Position numbers and translations under genes: made by a program | Shown here: piece after piece, positions 18,361-27,295 of the stretch | Layout: the number at the start of each line of letters is the position of its first letter | How positions within the stretch are numbered: position 1 is the stretch's first letter | Assembly: GCA_016192455.1 (NCBI GenBank) | Contig: JACPUC010000018.1 | Coordinates: forward strand, 20,593-84,592 | DNA from: Candidatus Tectimicrobiota bacterium | Lineage (GTDB): Bacteria > JACPUC01 | Reading direction: 5' to 3' | DNA: 64,000 nucleotides | Notes under the pieces: model-generated | Seen by the model: only the letters and a program-made list of their open reading frames with translations | Database searches by the model: none | Told to the model about the DNA's origin: nothing

Positions 18361-19560
18361 ATGAGCGGCTTGCCGCACCAGGGAGCGGTCGGGCAGGTTG
18401 TCCTCTTCCACGCCGGGGCGATCGGCGATCTCCTCCTTTCGCGCGGGGTGCTCCTGGCGCTGCGGCAGACCCTGCCGCAGGCAACCTGGGAAGCTATCGG
18501 GTATCCTGAGCGCTTGCTCCTGCTACAGGACGAGCTTCGGCTCGCTCGCGCCGCCAGCTTCGATGCGGCATGGGTGCCGCGCTACCTCCGCGATCCCGCC
18601 GCCTGCCTCGACGCGCCGGCGGCGCTGCGGCAGCCGGGAACCCTCATCGTCAGCTTCGTCGATGGCATCCCCCCGGCAGGGGTGCCCAACCCCGTGGTGC
18701 GCCTGCGCGTCACCCCCGGACCGGCGGCGCTCTCCCCGCCGCGTTCCTCAATCGAGCGAGCGTCACGGCTCCCTGCGGAGTCAAGCCGGGGAAACGAACC
18801 GCGTCCGCCGCAGCAGAGAGAAGCTCCGCAGCATGTGAGCTCGCTCCTGCGGCAGCAGCTTGCGGCCTGCGGCGTTGTTCCCAACCTCGCCGCGGCGTCG
18901 GCCGCCGGCGCTGGGCCGGCAACGCCGCCTCCCCTGCGCTTCTCGACTGGCGCGCGGCAGGCGGCTTCGGCCTGGCTGCGGCAGAGGGGGATCCCGGGGC
19001 TCGCCGCCGGTGCAATCCCCGACCGGCCCATCGTTGCCCTTCACCCCGGCAGCGGCTCGGTCCAGAAGTGTTGGCCGGTCGAGCGCTTCGCTCTCCTGGC
19101 GGGGTGGCTGCGCCGGCAGTGCGGGGCGCGCCTGATCGTCTGTCTCGGACCGGCGGAGACCGAGCGTCTGGAGCCGCGGCAGTGGAACCTCGCCGAGGCC
19201 GACATCCTGCCTGCCGTGGCTCCTCCCCTCGACGTCCTCGGAGCCCTCCTGCGCCGCTGCCACCTCTTCATCGGCAACGACTCAGGGATCGCCCACCTGG
19301 CCGCCGCCGCCGGCTGTCCCAGCGTGGTCCTCTTCGGGGTCACGGACTGGCGCATCTGGCGGCCCCTGGGATCTCATGTCCATTGTATCGCTGCCGAGGG
19401 CGAAGCGCCAACGACGGACTGGCGCGGCGTTGACCCGGCGGCGGCGAGGGTGATCATGGAGCGCATCCCCATCGATCGGGTCTGCGAGCTGGTGGCGGGG
19501 CTCGATCGACAGCTCCTTGCCGAGTTGTGGCGGGAGCGCCTGCTGGAGGATCGCCTCTGA
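18361..19560 (+). CDS. Glycosyltransferase family 9 (heptosyltransferase-like)
   Basis: This 399-residue protein resembles ADP-heptose:LPS heptosyltransferases. FHAGAIGDLLLSRGVLLALR (about 17-36) is the N-terminal acceptor loop. IVALHPGSGSVQKCWPVERF near 224-243 and GNDSGIAHLAAAAGCPSVVLFG near 303-324 bind the nucleotide sugar in the second Rossmann domain. ATG 18361 follows GAGGTGTGGGG. The linker at about 118-190 is low-complexity and Arg/Pro/Ala-rich, longer than usual. Activity on lipopolysaccharide core is likely but the sugar is unknown. It implies an outer membrane with lipid-linked glycans. Confidence 0.82.
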   Translation: MSGLPHQGAVGQVVLFHAGAIGDLLLSRGVLLALRQTLPQATWEAIGYPERLLLLQDELRLARAASFDAAWVPRYLRDPAACLDAPAALRQPGTLIVSFVDGIPPAGVPNPVVRLRVTPGPAALSPPRSSIERASRLPAESSRGNEPRPPQQREAPQHVSSLLRQQLAACGVVPNLAAASAAGAGPATPPPLRFSTGARQAASAWLRQRGIPGLAAGAIPDRPIVALHPGSGSVQKCWPVERFALLAGWLRRQCGARLIVCLGPAETERLEPRQWNLAEADILPAVAPPLDVLGALLRRCHLFIGNDSGIAHLAAAAGCPSVVLFGVTDWRIWRPLGSHVHCIAAEGEAPTTDWRGVDPAAARVIMERIPIDRVCELVAGLDRQLLAELWRERLLEDRL

Positions 19561-19660
19561 GTGGCCGCCAGGGAGCCGAGCTGCGGACAACGCCGCGCAG
19601 ACCGAACGTCGGCGGCGGCCTTAGGCGCTCGATCCTTGGGATGGCGTGCTCGGGCCTCCC

Positions 19661-20752
19661 CTAGACGTTGAACCGAATGGTGATGACATCGCCATCGGCC
19701 ACCACGTACTCCTTACCCTCCATACGCAGCAGAGCGTGCTTGCGTGCTTCCGCCAGGGAGCCGAGGCGGAGCAGCTCCGGGCAGGGCACCACCTCCGCGC
19801 GGATGAAGCCTCGTTCGAGATCGGAATGAATCGTTCCCGCCGCCTTGGTGGCCGCGGCGCCCGCCGGCAGCAGCCAGGCCTTCACCTCATCCTCGCCGAC
19901 GGTATAGAAGGTGATCAGCCCGAGGGCTTCAAGCGATGCTTGGAGGAGGGCGGCGCGCGCCGTCCGGGTGATGCCGAGTTCTTCCATGAAGAGAGCTGCA
20001 TCGTCCGGTTCAAGTTGCTGCAGCTCGAGTTCCAGCTTGCCGCAGAGGACACAGAGGTGATCGGGCGGCGCCAGGACCGGTTGGAGCGTGGCCGTCACCG
20101 CCCTGCCTCGATCCTCTTGCTGGAGGGCTTCAGAGATGTTCAGCACGACCACCTGCGGCTTGGCCGAGAGGAGGCCGAAGCCGCGCAGCCGCGCCTGCTG
20201 AGCTTCGGTAAACCTGTGCCGCCGCAGTGGCAGGCCGTCTCCCAGCAGCACGGCGCAGTGCTCCAAAATCTCGATTTCCTCGGCTTCGACGGCCTTATCC
20301 CCCTTGGCGCGTCTCGCCTGCAGGCGTTCCAGGCGGCGCTCGACCACCTGGAGGTCCGAGAGGACAAGTTCCGTCGTCAGATCGGCGTAATCGCGCCCCG
20401 GGTCGACGGACCCTGCCGGGTGTGGCGCCAGCTCCGACTCGAAGGCGCGCACCACGTGCACCAGGGCATCGATCCCCTGGTAGGCCGACATGAGCTGGTC
20501 ACCGCGGCTCTTCACGCCGGCGCCGAAGAGCGTCCCCTCCACATCGACGAACTCAATGGCGGCATGGGTGCTCTTCTTCGGATCGTAGAGCGCGGCCAGC
20601 GCCTCCACCTGCTCGTCGGGAACCTTCACCGTCGCCAGGTGCAGGCGCACGGCTCCCTGCTGCTGCCGTGTGGGGGAGGAGTCGGGAGGTCGGAGGGCTT
20701 CAAAGATCGTCGTTTTGCCGCTGTTCGGCAAGCCGATGAAGGCGATGCGCAT
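19661..20752 (-). CDS. ychF: YchF/OLA1-family P-loop ATPase
   Basis: The protein has 363 residues, the typical YchF length. The G1 loop is GLPNSGKTT at residues 7-15, where GLPNVGKST is commoner. DVEGTLFGAG near 69 is the G3 region, and the altered G4 NISE near 205 gives YchF its ATP rather than GTP preference. A coiled-coil insert lies at about 130-170. The C-terminal TGS domain (GLITFYTVGEDEVKAWLL, AAGTIHSDLERGFIRAEVV) covers about 280-363. The frame is open to 20971, but ATG 20752 gives the family start MRIAFIGLP. YchF associates with ribosomes and stress responses. Confidence 0.9.
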   Translation of the reverse strand: MRIAFIGLPNSGKTTIFEALRPPDSSPTRQQQGAVRLHLATVKVPDEQVEALAALYDPKKSTHAAIEFVDVEGTLFGAGVKSRGDQLMSAYQGIDALVHVVRAFESELAPHPAGSVDPGRDYADLTTELVLSDLQVVERRLERLQARRAKGDKAVEAEEIEILEHCAVLLGDGLPLRRHRFTEAQQARLRGFGLLSAKPQVVVLNISEALQQEDRGRAVTATLQPVLAPPDHLCVLCGKLELELQQLEPDDAALFMEELGITRTARAALLQASLEALGLITFYTVGEDEVKAWLLPAGAAATKAAGTIHSDLERGFIRAEVVPCPELLRLGSLAEARKHALLRMEGKEYVVADGDVITIRFNV

Positions 20753-21000
20753 GACTCGGCCTCTCTCTTCATTGTTCTTGTCCGCGGCGCCGTGGCGCAG
20801 GGCCCGGCCTCGCGTCCACCCCAAGGGTGGCCGCCCAACCTCCGCACCTTCCCCCTTCAGCTCCCAAGCAGATTTCCCGCCAACCCTGAGGTCGGCGCGC
20901 AGCCGGCCCTGCGGCGCCTGCCGCCCTACTTCCGCCGCGCCGTAGCCCGCGCGCGCGCCATCCCCGTGCACTTGCCGGGCAGGATAAGGGCGATGGCGCC

Positions 21001-22842
21001 TCAGGAACTCTCGATGAGCTCGGGTTGGGGAGCGCCTTCAGGAGGACGCGGCGCCAGGGTGATGGTGTCGTGCTTCTCCACCGTCACCATCCCCGGCGGC
21101 ATCCCCTTGCGTTTCTTCACGTAGCGCCGACTCGTGACGATCACGTCGACGCGCGCTTGGTGGTGCGCCTTGCTGAAGTGCGCCGCCAGGCGCGCCGCCT
21201 GCTCGATGACGGAGTCGGGGAGCTTCTCGATCTTCGTGGGGTTGCGGATGACCACGTGGGACCCGGCGCTGCCCTGGGCATGCAACCAGACGTCATGCTC
21301 ACGTGCGATCTTCGTCATCAGGTAGTCATTGCCGCGGCTGTGCGCGCCGACGAGGATGTCCCAGCCATCCCGCGTGCGATAGTGCCGGACGCCATGCTTC
21401 GGGGCCTGGCGTGCTTTGCCCGCGGGCCGCCGCCGTTGCAGCTCCGGGAGGAGGGCCTGGGTCTCGCCCGCGTCCGCAATGCTCTGCACCTCCGCCGGGG
21501 TGGCGGCCTCCCGAAGGCCCCGTTGGACCGCCGCGAGCTCCGCGAGACGCTGGCGGCTCGTGGAAAGCTGCGCCGCAAGGATCGGCAAGGCCCGCCTCAC
21601 CTTGCGCTGGCGATCATAGTAGCGCTCGGCGTTCTGCACCGCGGTGAGGGAGGGATCGAGCGCAATGGCGACCTGCTGAAGCGGCGGCTCTCCCGCGGCC
21701 GGCGCGGCGCCAGACAGGTCCCACGCCGGCAGCTCGACAGCCGCCGCGCCCGCGGGGATATCGTGGAGGTGTGCCAGGAGCAGATCGCCCAGCCTGCCGC
21801 AGCCATCCTGCTCGTTGCAGCGCTCGACGTCCTCGGCAAGATGCTCCACCTTGCGGTGCTCCCGCTCCAGGGCCTGCTGGAGCATCGACAGGAGCCGCTC
21901 CTTGTCCCCCCGCAGGCGCTGCTGCGCAGCGAGCTCGCGGTAGTAGCGCTCTGCGGCGGCGCTCGGGCTGCTGTGGGTTTCCTCCTCCTCAGTCGGGGGG
22001 GCGCAAAGCGGAAAGGGGGCCAGGGCCGCCGCCGAGCCGTCGGGACGGCGGTAGATACGCGGCTGCGCAGGTCCCTCCAACGCCTGCCGCATCTCGCGCG
22101 CCGCTGCCCAGACGGCGGCAGGCTCGTCGGCGGACCAAACGGTCTGCCTCCGAGCTCGGGCGAGAAGTTCCCGTTGCATGGCCGGGCTCAAGCCCGCTAT
22201 GCTTGTCTTCAGGCGCTCGGTGGGCGTGCGCTGCGGCTGAAAATTCCATGCTTGGGCCAAGGCGCCGGCATCGAGCTCGTCCAGGGTGGGGGCGCGATAG
22301 GCCGGCGGGGGGGCGTAGGTCTCGCCGCGCAGGAGCAGGCGAACGCGGCTCTGCTCGGGGGTGACGGCGCGCAGGCAGTCGAGGATGCGACCAGTCGCGG
22401 CCTCGACCAGCACGAGGTTGCTGTGCCGGCCGGTGAGCTCGGCGATGAGTTCGATTGCCTCCAGCGCGAGCCCGGAGGCGGCGGAGAGGAAGCGCAGACG
22501 GACGAGACGCTCCCAGGGTGGCTGGCTGATCGCCTCCATCCGCGCCCCCTGGAGCGTTCGACGCAGGCTCTGGGCAAACGGCTGCTCGTGGTCGCTGTTG
22601 CGATCGGCGGCGGCAAGCGGGCCGGACGGCGCGGCCCGCCCGGCTCGCGAGGCTCCGAGGAGATAGAGGCACGAGAGGGAGGGCGCGGCGCTCAGCACCA
22701 GGTGGTGTTGCCGCCGCCGGGCCCGCAGCCCCAGCCGGAGTGTGGAGGCGTCGCCCACCGTGACCTCGGTGAGGGAGGCGCCGAGGAGATGCTCCTGCAG
22801 CTCGCGCACGATGAGGTGGAGGTAGGCAGCATCCATCGCCAT
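21001..22842 (-). CDS. rqcH: NFACT / Rqc2-RqcH ribosome-quality-control protein
   Basis: RqcH binds stalled 50S subunits and recruits tRNA-Ala to add C-terminal alanine tails for degradation. This protein has 613 residues. The NFACT-N domain starts MDAAYLHLIVRELQEHLLG. Helical coiled-coil arms lie at about 300-470. The NFACT-R domain near 490-560 contains GWDILVGAHSRGNDYLMTK and DVWLHAQGSAGSHVVIRN. The conserved Asp-Arg pair of NFACT-N appears as Glu-Arg here (WERLVRLRF near 110). The start may be MAMDAAY or the internal MDAAY. YchF lies next downstream on the same strand. Confidence 0.87.
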   Translation of the reverse strand: MAMDAAYLHLIVRELQEHLLGASLTEVTVGDASTLRLGLRARRRQHHLVLSAAPSLSCLYLLGASRAGRAAPSGPLAAADRNSDHEQPFAQSLRRTLQGARMEAISQPPWERLVRLRFLSAASGLALEAIELIAELTGRHSNLVLVEAATGRILDCLRAVTPEQSRVRLLLRGETYAPPPAYRAPTLDELDAGALAQAWNFQPQRTPTERLKTSIAGLSPAMQRELLARARRQTVWSADEPAAVWAAAREMRQALEGPAQPRIYRRPDGSAAALAPFPLCAPPTEEEETHSSPSAAAERYYRELAAQQRLRGDKERLLSMLQQALEREHRKVEHLAEDVERCNEQDGCGRLGDLLLAHLHDIPAGAAAVELPAWDLSGAAPAAGEPPLQQVAIALDPSLTAVQNAERYYDRQRKVRRALPILAAQLSTSRQRLAELAAVQRGLREAATPAEVQSIADAGETQALLPELQRRRPAGKARQAPKHGVRHYRTRDGWDILVGAHSRGNDYLMTKIAREHDVWLHAQGSAGSHVVIRNPTKIEKLPDSVIEQAARLAAHFSKAHHQARVDVIVTSRRYVKKRKGMPPGMVTVEKHDTITLAPRPPEGAPQPELIESS

Positions 22843-23048
22843 TCAATCTTGCGCCGCGGTGAGAGTGGATCCACGAGGGTCGCTCACACACATCAATCTG
22901 AGCTGCAGAAGACAGGCATGCAAACGGCGGAGCTGCGGGCGCGGGCCTGAGTTCAGGAATCAGCGGTGGCGGGAACGGCCGCCGATCATCATAATAAGCG
23001 GTGCGGAACGCTGTCAATTCCGAGCCGCGGGAGGCGGCTCGCTGTGAA

Positions 23049-23077
23049 CCCTTTCCCTTGCTTGACAAGGGAGAGGG
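23049..23077. repeat. Inverted repeat overlapping the yicC promoter
   Basis: TCCCTTG (23054-23060) and CAAGGGA (23066-23072) form a perfect 7-base stem around CTTGA, extended by partly matching CCCT/GAGGG arms. The right half covers the -35 box of the promoter below. It could be an operator or simply chance. Confidence 0.3.
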
Positions 23078-23090
23078 AAGAATCTATGAG
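23062..23090 (+). promoter_or_regulatory. Putative promoter of the yicC-gmk-coaBC-udg operon
   Basis: TTGACA (23062-23067) is followed after 17 bases by TATGAG (23085-23090). Transcription would begin near 23097. That leaves about 30 bases before ATG 23127 but only about 6 before ATG 23103, and so argues for the downstream YicC start. Confidence 0.45.
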
Positions 23091-23126
23091 AATGCTCTCA
23101 TTATGGCAACTCCAGATCCAGGCGGA

Positions 23127-24011
23127 ATGCAAAGCATGACCGGCTACGGCCGAGCCGAGGTTCAGATCGCGCCGTATCTCTGCAGTGTCGAGGCGCGCAG
23201 CGTCAACCATCGCTACCTCGACGCCTCGGTCAGGGTGCCGCGCGAGCTTACGGCACTCGAGCCGGTGCTGCGGAAGATTGTCCAGGGTCGCATTGCCCGC
23301 GGTCGGGTGGAGGTGTTCATCAACCTGCGCGAGCTGCCCGAGGTGGGCGGCACGAGCACCACCGTCAGCGTGAACCGCGAGCTGGCAGCGGCATACTGCG
23401 AGGCGTTGCGGTCCCTGAAGGAATACGTGAAGGTCGATGGGCCGGTGAACCTCGAGATGCTGGCACAGCTCCGGGATGTCTTCGTCATCGAGAAGCCGGG
23501 GCCGGATGTCGAGCGCTTGGGGTCGAAAATCTGCGAAGCCCTGGCCGCGGCGCTGGATGAGCTGGTGGCCATGCGGCAGACCGAAGGGCAGACCTTGCTG
23601 GCGGATATCCAGCAGCGTCTCGCATGCCTCCGCGAGCACGGCGATCTCGTGGCGGCGCGGCTCCCAGTGATTGTGCGGGAGTATCGCGACAAGCTGCGCC
23701 AACGGGTGGCGGCCCTGGTGAACGGGCTGGAGGTTGATCCCGAGCGCCTGGAGACGGAGGTGGTGTACGTTGCCGAGCGCCAGGACATCAGCGAGGAGCT
23801 GGTGCGCCTGCGCAGCCATTTCGACCACTTCGCGGGCCTCATGGAGCTGAGTGAGCCGATGGGCCGCAAGCTCGATTTCCTGCTGCAGGAGATGAACCGC
23901 GAAACCAACACCATCGCCTCGAAGGTGGCGGACAGCCAGGTTGCCCAGGACGTCGTCGAGATGAAGACCCTCATCGAGCAGATTCGCGAGCAGGTGCAGA
24001 ATCTGCAGTAG
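23127..24011 (+). CDS. yicC: YicC-family endoribonuclease
   Basis: YicC proteins are RNases with a role in sRNA and stationary-phase control. With the ATG at 23127 the protein is 294 residues and begins MQSMTGYGRAE, exactly the family N-terminus. An in-frame ATG at 23103 would add eight residues but lies almost on the predicted transcription start. Further signatures are EARSVNHRYLD near 21-31, and near the C-terminus KLDFLLQEMNRETNTIASK followed by VEMKTLIEQIREQVQN, diagnostic of YicC/DUF1732. It heads a tight operon with gmk 44 bases downstream. Confidence 0.92.
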   Translation: MQSMTGYGRAEVQIAPYLCSVEARSVNHRYLDASVRVPRELTALEPVLRKIVQGRIARGRVEVFINLRELPEVGGTSTTVSVNRELAAAYCEALRSLKEYVKVDGPVNLEMLAQLRDVFVIEKPGPDVERLGSKICEALAAALDELVAMRQTEGQTLLADIQQRLACLREHGDLVAARLPVIVREYRDKLRQRVAALVNGLEVDPERLETEVVYVAERQDISEELVRLRSHFDHFAGLMELSEPMGRKLDFLLQEMNRETNTIASKVADSQVAQDVVEMKTLIEQIREQVQNLQ

Positions 24012-24055
24012 GGCGAATCTCTCCTCCCCAGGACACCAACAGAGAGAAGCTGGCG

Positions 24056-24697
24056 ATGCCCCAGCGGCTGCACGTTCAACGGGGGTTGGTGTTCGTTGTC
24101 TCGGCGCCGTCCGGGGCCGGCAAAACGACGCTCTGCGGCCGCCTCGTGAAGGAGTACGGGGATTTCGACCTGTCGATCTCGACGACCACGCGGCCGCCGC
24201 GGCGGGGTGAGACGCAGGGGGTGGAGTACCGCTTCGTGAGCGTGGCGCAGTTCCGCGCCAAGATCGATGCCGGCGAGTTCGTCGAGTGGGCGGAGGTGCA
24301 TGGCAACTACTACGGCACCTCGCGGCGGTTCCTCGAGGAGCGCCTGAGCCAGGGACGGGATGTGCTCCTCGACATCGATGTGCAAGGGGGGCTGCAGCTC
24401 CGCCGTCACCTCCAGGAGAGTATCCTCATCTTCATCATGCCGCCGAGTCTCGAAACGCTCCAGCAGCGACTGCGCCAGCGCGGCGCCGATGCCGAGGCGG
24501 AGATCAAGCGGCGGCTGGAAGGAGCCAAGAAGGAGCTGGCGTGCGTGCGACAGTATGATTATGCCATCATCAATCGGGACATCACGGAGTCGCTCGCCCA
24601 GCTCAGGTCGATCATCCTTGCGGAGCGGCAGCGCAGTTCGCGCTACTGCCCACCGCCAGACATCGCCCCCTTTGTCCCCCGCGCGGGTGGATCATGA
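24056..24697 (+). CDS. gmk: Guanylate kinase
   Basis: Gmk converts GMP to GDP with ATP. The 213-residue protein has the P-loop SAPSGAGKTTL (16-26), the GMP-binding segment STTTRPPRRGETQGVEYRF near 42-60, and WAEVHGNYYGT near 80-90. ILIFIMPPSLETLQQRLRQRG near 124-144 is the lid region. It overlaps coaBC by ATGA. The C-terminal tail (SSRYCPPPDIAPFVPRAGGS) is a little longer than usual. Gmk and CoaBC genes are often separated by rpoZ, which is missing here. Confidence 0.95.
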   Translation: MPQRLHVQRGLVFVVSAPSGAGKTTLCGRLVKEYGDFDLSISTTTRPPRRGETQGVEYRFVSVAQFRAKIDAGEFVEWAEVHGNYYGTSRRFLEERLSQGRDVLLDIDVQGGLQLRRHLQESILIFIMPPSLETLQQRLRQRGADAEAEIKRRLEGAKKELACVRQYDYAIINRDITESLAQLRSIILAERQRSSRYCPPPDIAPFVPRAGGS

Positions 24698-25902
24698 ACC
24701 TTTCCAGCAAGCGCGTCCTCTTGGGAGTGTGCGGCGGCATCGCCGCCTACAAGGCGGTGGAGCTCCTCCGCCAGCTCAGCAAGCTGGGGGCGGAGGTGCA
24801 GGTGGTGCTGACGCGGCATGCCCAGGAGTTCGTCACCCCCCTGACGTTCCAGGCGCTCTCCGATCAGCCGCTCCTCACCGATATGTTCCGCCTCGAGCAG
24901 GAACGGGAGATCACCCATGTCGCCGCGGCGCAGCAAGCCGAGCTCTTCCTGGTGGCGCCGGCCACGGCGAACCTCATCGGCAAGTACGCCAACGGCATCG
25001 CCGATGATTTCCTCACCACCCTGCTGCTGGCGACGACCGCCCAGGTGATGCTGGCGCCGGCGATGAACACGAAGATGTACCTGCACCCGGCGACGCAGCA
25101 CAACCTCGCCACGCTGCGGGGCTGGGGGACGCTCATCGTCGAGCCGCAGGAGGGCGAGCTGGCCTGCAAGGAGATCGGCATCGGCAAGCTTGCCGCGGTC
25201 GAGACCATCGTCGAGGCGGCCTGCGCCTACTTTCGCCGCGGCCTCGAATTCGAGGGCGTCACTCTCCTCGTTACGGCGGGCCCCACGCGCGAGCCCCTCG
25301 ATGCGGTGCGCTTCCTCTCCAATGCCTCCAGCGGCAAGATGGGGTATGCCGTGGCCAGGGCCGCCCTGGCGCGCGGCGCCAAGGTCATCCTCATCAGCGG
25401 TCCCACGGCGCTGACGCCGCCGCCGGGGTGCACCTTCGTGGGGGTGGAGACGGCGCTCGAGATGTACGAGGCCGTCCTGCAGCACTTCCCGGCTGCCGAC
25501 GTGGTGGTGAAGACGGCGGCGGTGTCGGACTTCCGCTTCGTGGAGCGGCATCCGTACAAGATGAAGAAGGACGAGGCGCCGCTCAGCACCCACTTCCTCC
25601 GCAACCCCGACATCCTCCTCGAGCTGGGTCGCCGCAAGGGCAGGGCAGTGCTGGTGGGGTTCGCCGCCGAGACGCACGACGTGGTTGACTACGCGCGCGG
25701 CAAGCTGGTGGAGAAGAACCTCGATCTCATCGTGGCGAACGACATCAGTGATGGGCGCATCGGCATGGGGAGCGACACCAACCGCGTCACCATCATCAGC
25801 CGCAGCGGCGCGCTCGAGCACCTGCCGGAGAACAGCAAGGAGAAGGTCGCGGGCGCAATTCTCGACCGCGTGTTGCCGCTCCTGCCGCGCCGGGGTGCCT
25901 GA
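24694..25902 (+). CDS. coaBC: Bifunctional phosphopantothenoylcysteine decarboxylase/synthetase
   Basis: CoaBC makes 4'-phosphopantetheine from phosphopantothenate and cysteine, on the way to coenzyme A. The 402-residue protein has the flavoprotein CoaC half at 1-180: LLGVCGGIAAYKAVELLR, the active-site His in ITHVAAAQQAE near 71, and VMLAPAMNTKMY near 115. Its flexible loop carries the catalytic Cys (GELACKEIGIGKL near 156). The CoaB half at 185-402 shows LVTAGPTREPLDAVRFLSN, VVKTAAVSDFR near 270 and VANDIS near 348. The start overlaps gmk and the stop overlaps the next start (TGATG). Confidence 0.95.
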   Translation: MNLSSKRVLLGVCGGIAAYKAVELLRQLSKLGAEVQVVLTRHAQEFVTPLTFQALSDQPLLTDMFRLEQEREITHVAAAQQAELFLVAPATANLIGKYANGIADDFLTTLLLATTAQVMLAPAMNTKMYLHPATQHNLATLRGWGTLIVEPQEGELACKEIGIGKLAAVETIVEAACAYFRRGLEFEGVTLLVTAGPTREPLDAVRFLSNASSGKMGYAVARAALARGAKVILISGPTALTPPPGCTFVGVETALEMYEAVLQHFPAADVVVKTAAVSDFRFVERHPYKMKKDEAPLSTHFLRNPDILLELGRRKGRAVLVGFAAETHDVVDYARGKLVEKNLDLIVANDISDGRIGMGSDTNRVTIISRSGALEHLPENSKEKVAGAILDRVLPLLPRRGA

Positions 25903-26627
25903 TGGAAAGGAAGATCGCGGAATCGCGCCGGCCCGCTACCCGGGCTGAGGTTCGGCGGCAACTCTTCGCGGCACTGCGCGGGGCGTTGCAGTACCAGCGG
26001 AGCCTCGGCGTGGAGTGGCTGCCGGCCAGCGCCGCGCTGGGCGCTTTTCTGGCGGCGCGTCCTGGGGCCGCGACGCCGCCGACGCTTGCGTCGATCTCCG
26101 AAACCTACCGCGATTGCCAGCGCTGTCGCCTTGGCGCCACGCGGCAGAACCTGGTGTTCGGGGTCGGCAATCCGCATGCCAAGCTCGTCTTCGTGGGCGA
26201 GGCGCCAGGACGGGATGAGGACCTGCAAGGCGAGCCCTTCGTCGGCCGCGCCGGGCAATTGCTGACGCGCATCATCGAGGCCATGGGCCTGCGCCGCGAC
26301 GAGGTGTACATCTGCAATATCATCAAGTGCCGGCCGCCCCAGAACCGCAACCCGCGCGGCGATGAGATTGAAGCCTGTGAGCCGATTCTCCGTCAACAGC
26401 TCCGCGCCATCCAGCCGAAGCTCATCTGCACGCTCGGCACCGTTGCCACGCAAACCCTCCTGCGCAGCCAAGCATCCATCGGTGACCTGCGGGGCCGGTT
26501 CCACACCTACGAGGGCATTCCAGTCATGCCGACGTACCACCCAGCCTACCTGCTGCGGAATCCGGAGCAGAAGCGCGCGGTGTGGGAGGATATGAAGAAG
26601 GTCAAGGCCGAGTATGAGAAGGTTTAA
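25902..26627 (+). CDS. Uracil-DNA glycosylase, family 4 (Fe-S)
   Basis: The enzyme removes uracil from DNA and starts base-excision repair. It has 241 residues with a variable N-terminal 60. Cluster-binding Cys lie in CQRCRLG near 68-74 and further on in the domain. Motif A is [22 protein letters not shown] (about 91-112), followed by [14 protein letters not shown] near 130 and the motif-3 His in [13 protein letters not shown] near 208. Family 4 is typical of thermophiles and many uncultured phyla. It shares one base with coaBC, so it is the last gene of the operon. Confidence 0.92.
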   Translation: MERKIAESRRPATRAEVRRQLFAALRGALQYQRSLGVEWLPASAALGAFLAARPGAATPPTLASISETYRDCQRCRLGATRQNLVFGVGNPHAKLVFVGEAPGRDEDLQGEPFVGRAGQLLTRIIEAMGLRRDEVYICNIIKCRPPQNRNPRGDEIEACEPILRQQLRAIQPKLICTLGTVATQTLLRSQASIGDLRGRFHTYEGIPVMPTYHPAYLLRNPEQKRAVWEDMKKVKAEYEKV

Positions 26628-26763
26628 TCACAGCCGTGGCGCCCTGGAACTCCTGGCGGCGTAAGGCGGGCCATGGCGGGGGGTGGGAAGGCAGCCGCCC
26701 CTCGAGGAGGCCGGGAGACGTTCATCCCGGCGCGCATTCATTTACTGTAGTGGTGCGGCTTCT

Positions 26764-27069
26764 ATGGCGTTCCATGTCTTTCGCGGCCATATCGTAAGTG
26801 AGCGGCAGATTTACTACATCGGCACCTCGCTGGCGCCGAAGCCTCTCGTCATCTTTCGTTCGCTCGACGAGCTGATCAAGTACTTTCCGCCTATCGAAAG
26901 CTCCGACGAGATCAGCTTCGCGCTGCCGGTCAACCTCCAGCCGAGCTCAGGCAACAGCTACGAAGTCATGAGCGAAGAGGAGCAGCAGCTCCTCCTGCGC
27001 GCGCTCCATCTCCTGCCCTGGGATATAGAGGCTTCGGAGGAGGGGAAGGGGAGAAGTATGCGACGCTGA
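26764..27069 (+). CDS. Small protein of unknown function
   Basis: This 101-residue protein begins MAFHVFRGHIVSERQIYYIG. I do not recognise a family. It has no membrane segment. The N-terminal half looks beta-rich with alternating hydrophobics (IYYIGT, KPLVIFRSLDELIKYF). The C-terminal half is helical and acidic (MSEEEQQLLLRALHLLPWDIEASEE). Codon use matches the neighbours, which supports it being real. The frame is open from 26683, but the ATG at 26764 starts the ordered part. It may be read from the end of the preceding operon, 136 bases away. Confidence 0.6.
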   Translation: MAFHVFRGHIVSERQIYYIGTSLAPKPLVIFRSLDELIKYFPPIESSDEISFALPVNLQPSSGNSYEVMSEEEQQLLLRALHLLPWDIEASEEGKGRSMRR

Positions 27070-27295
27070 TCGCGGCGCCGCGTTCTCTGCCCCCCTCCCG
27101 GCAGCCCTGCCGGGCCGCACGGCGCTTCCTCGGCTTGCGGCGCTCATCGCCGCCGCCGGCGTTCCTCCTCTTTCTCCTCCTCGTCAGTCTCGCGGCGCGA
27201 TAGCACCTGCCGCAGAGCGTCCCTCCGCGACATCCTCCCCCGCGGGAGATGCTTCCAGGTCCGGCCCGCAGGGCTGCTGATCCCTGCCGCGGTCC

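Noticed and set aside
13577-18364. Two long plus-strand frames opposite the AsmA-like gene
   Set aside because: Composition is Arg/Gln/Gly-rich with no domain, while the minus strand encodes an AsmA protein with anchor and C-terminal signature.
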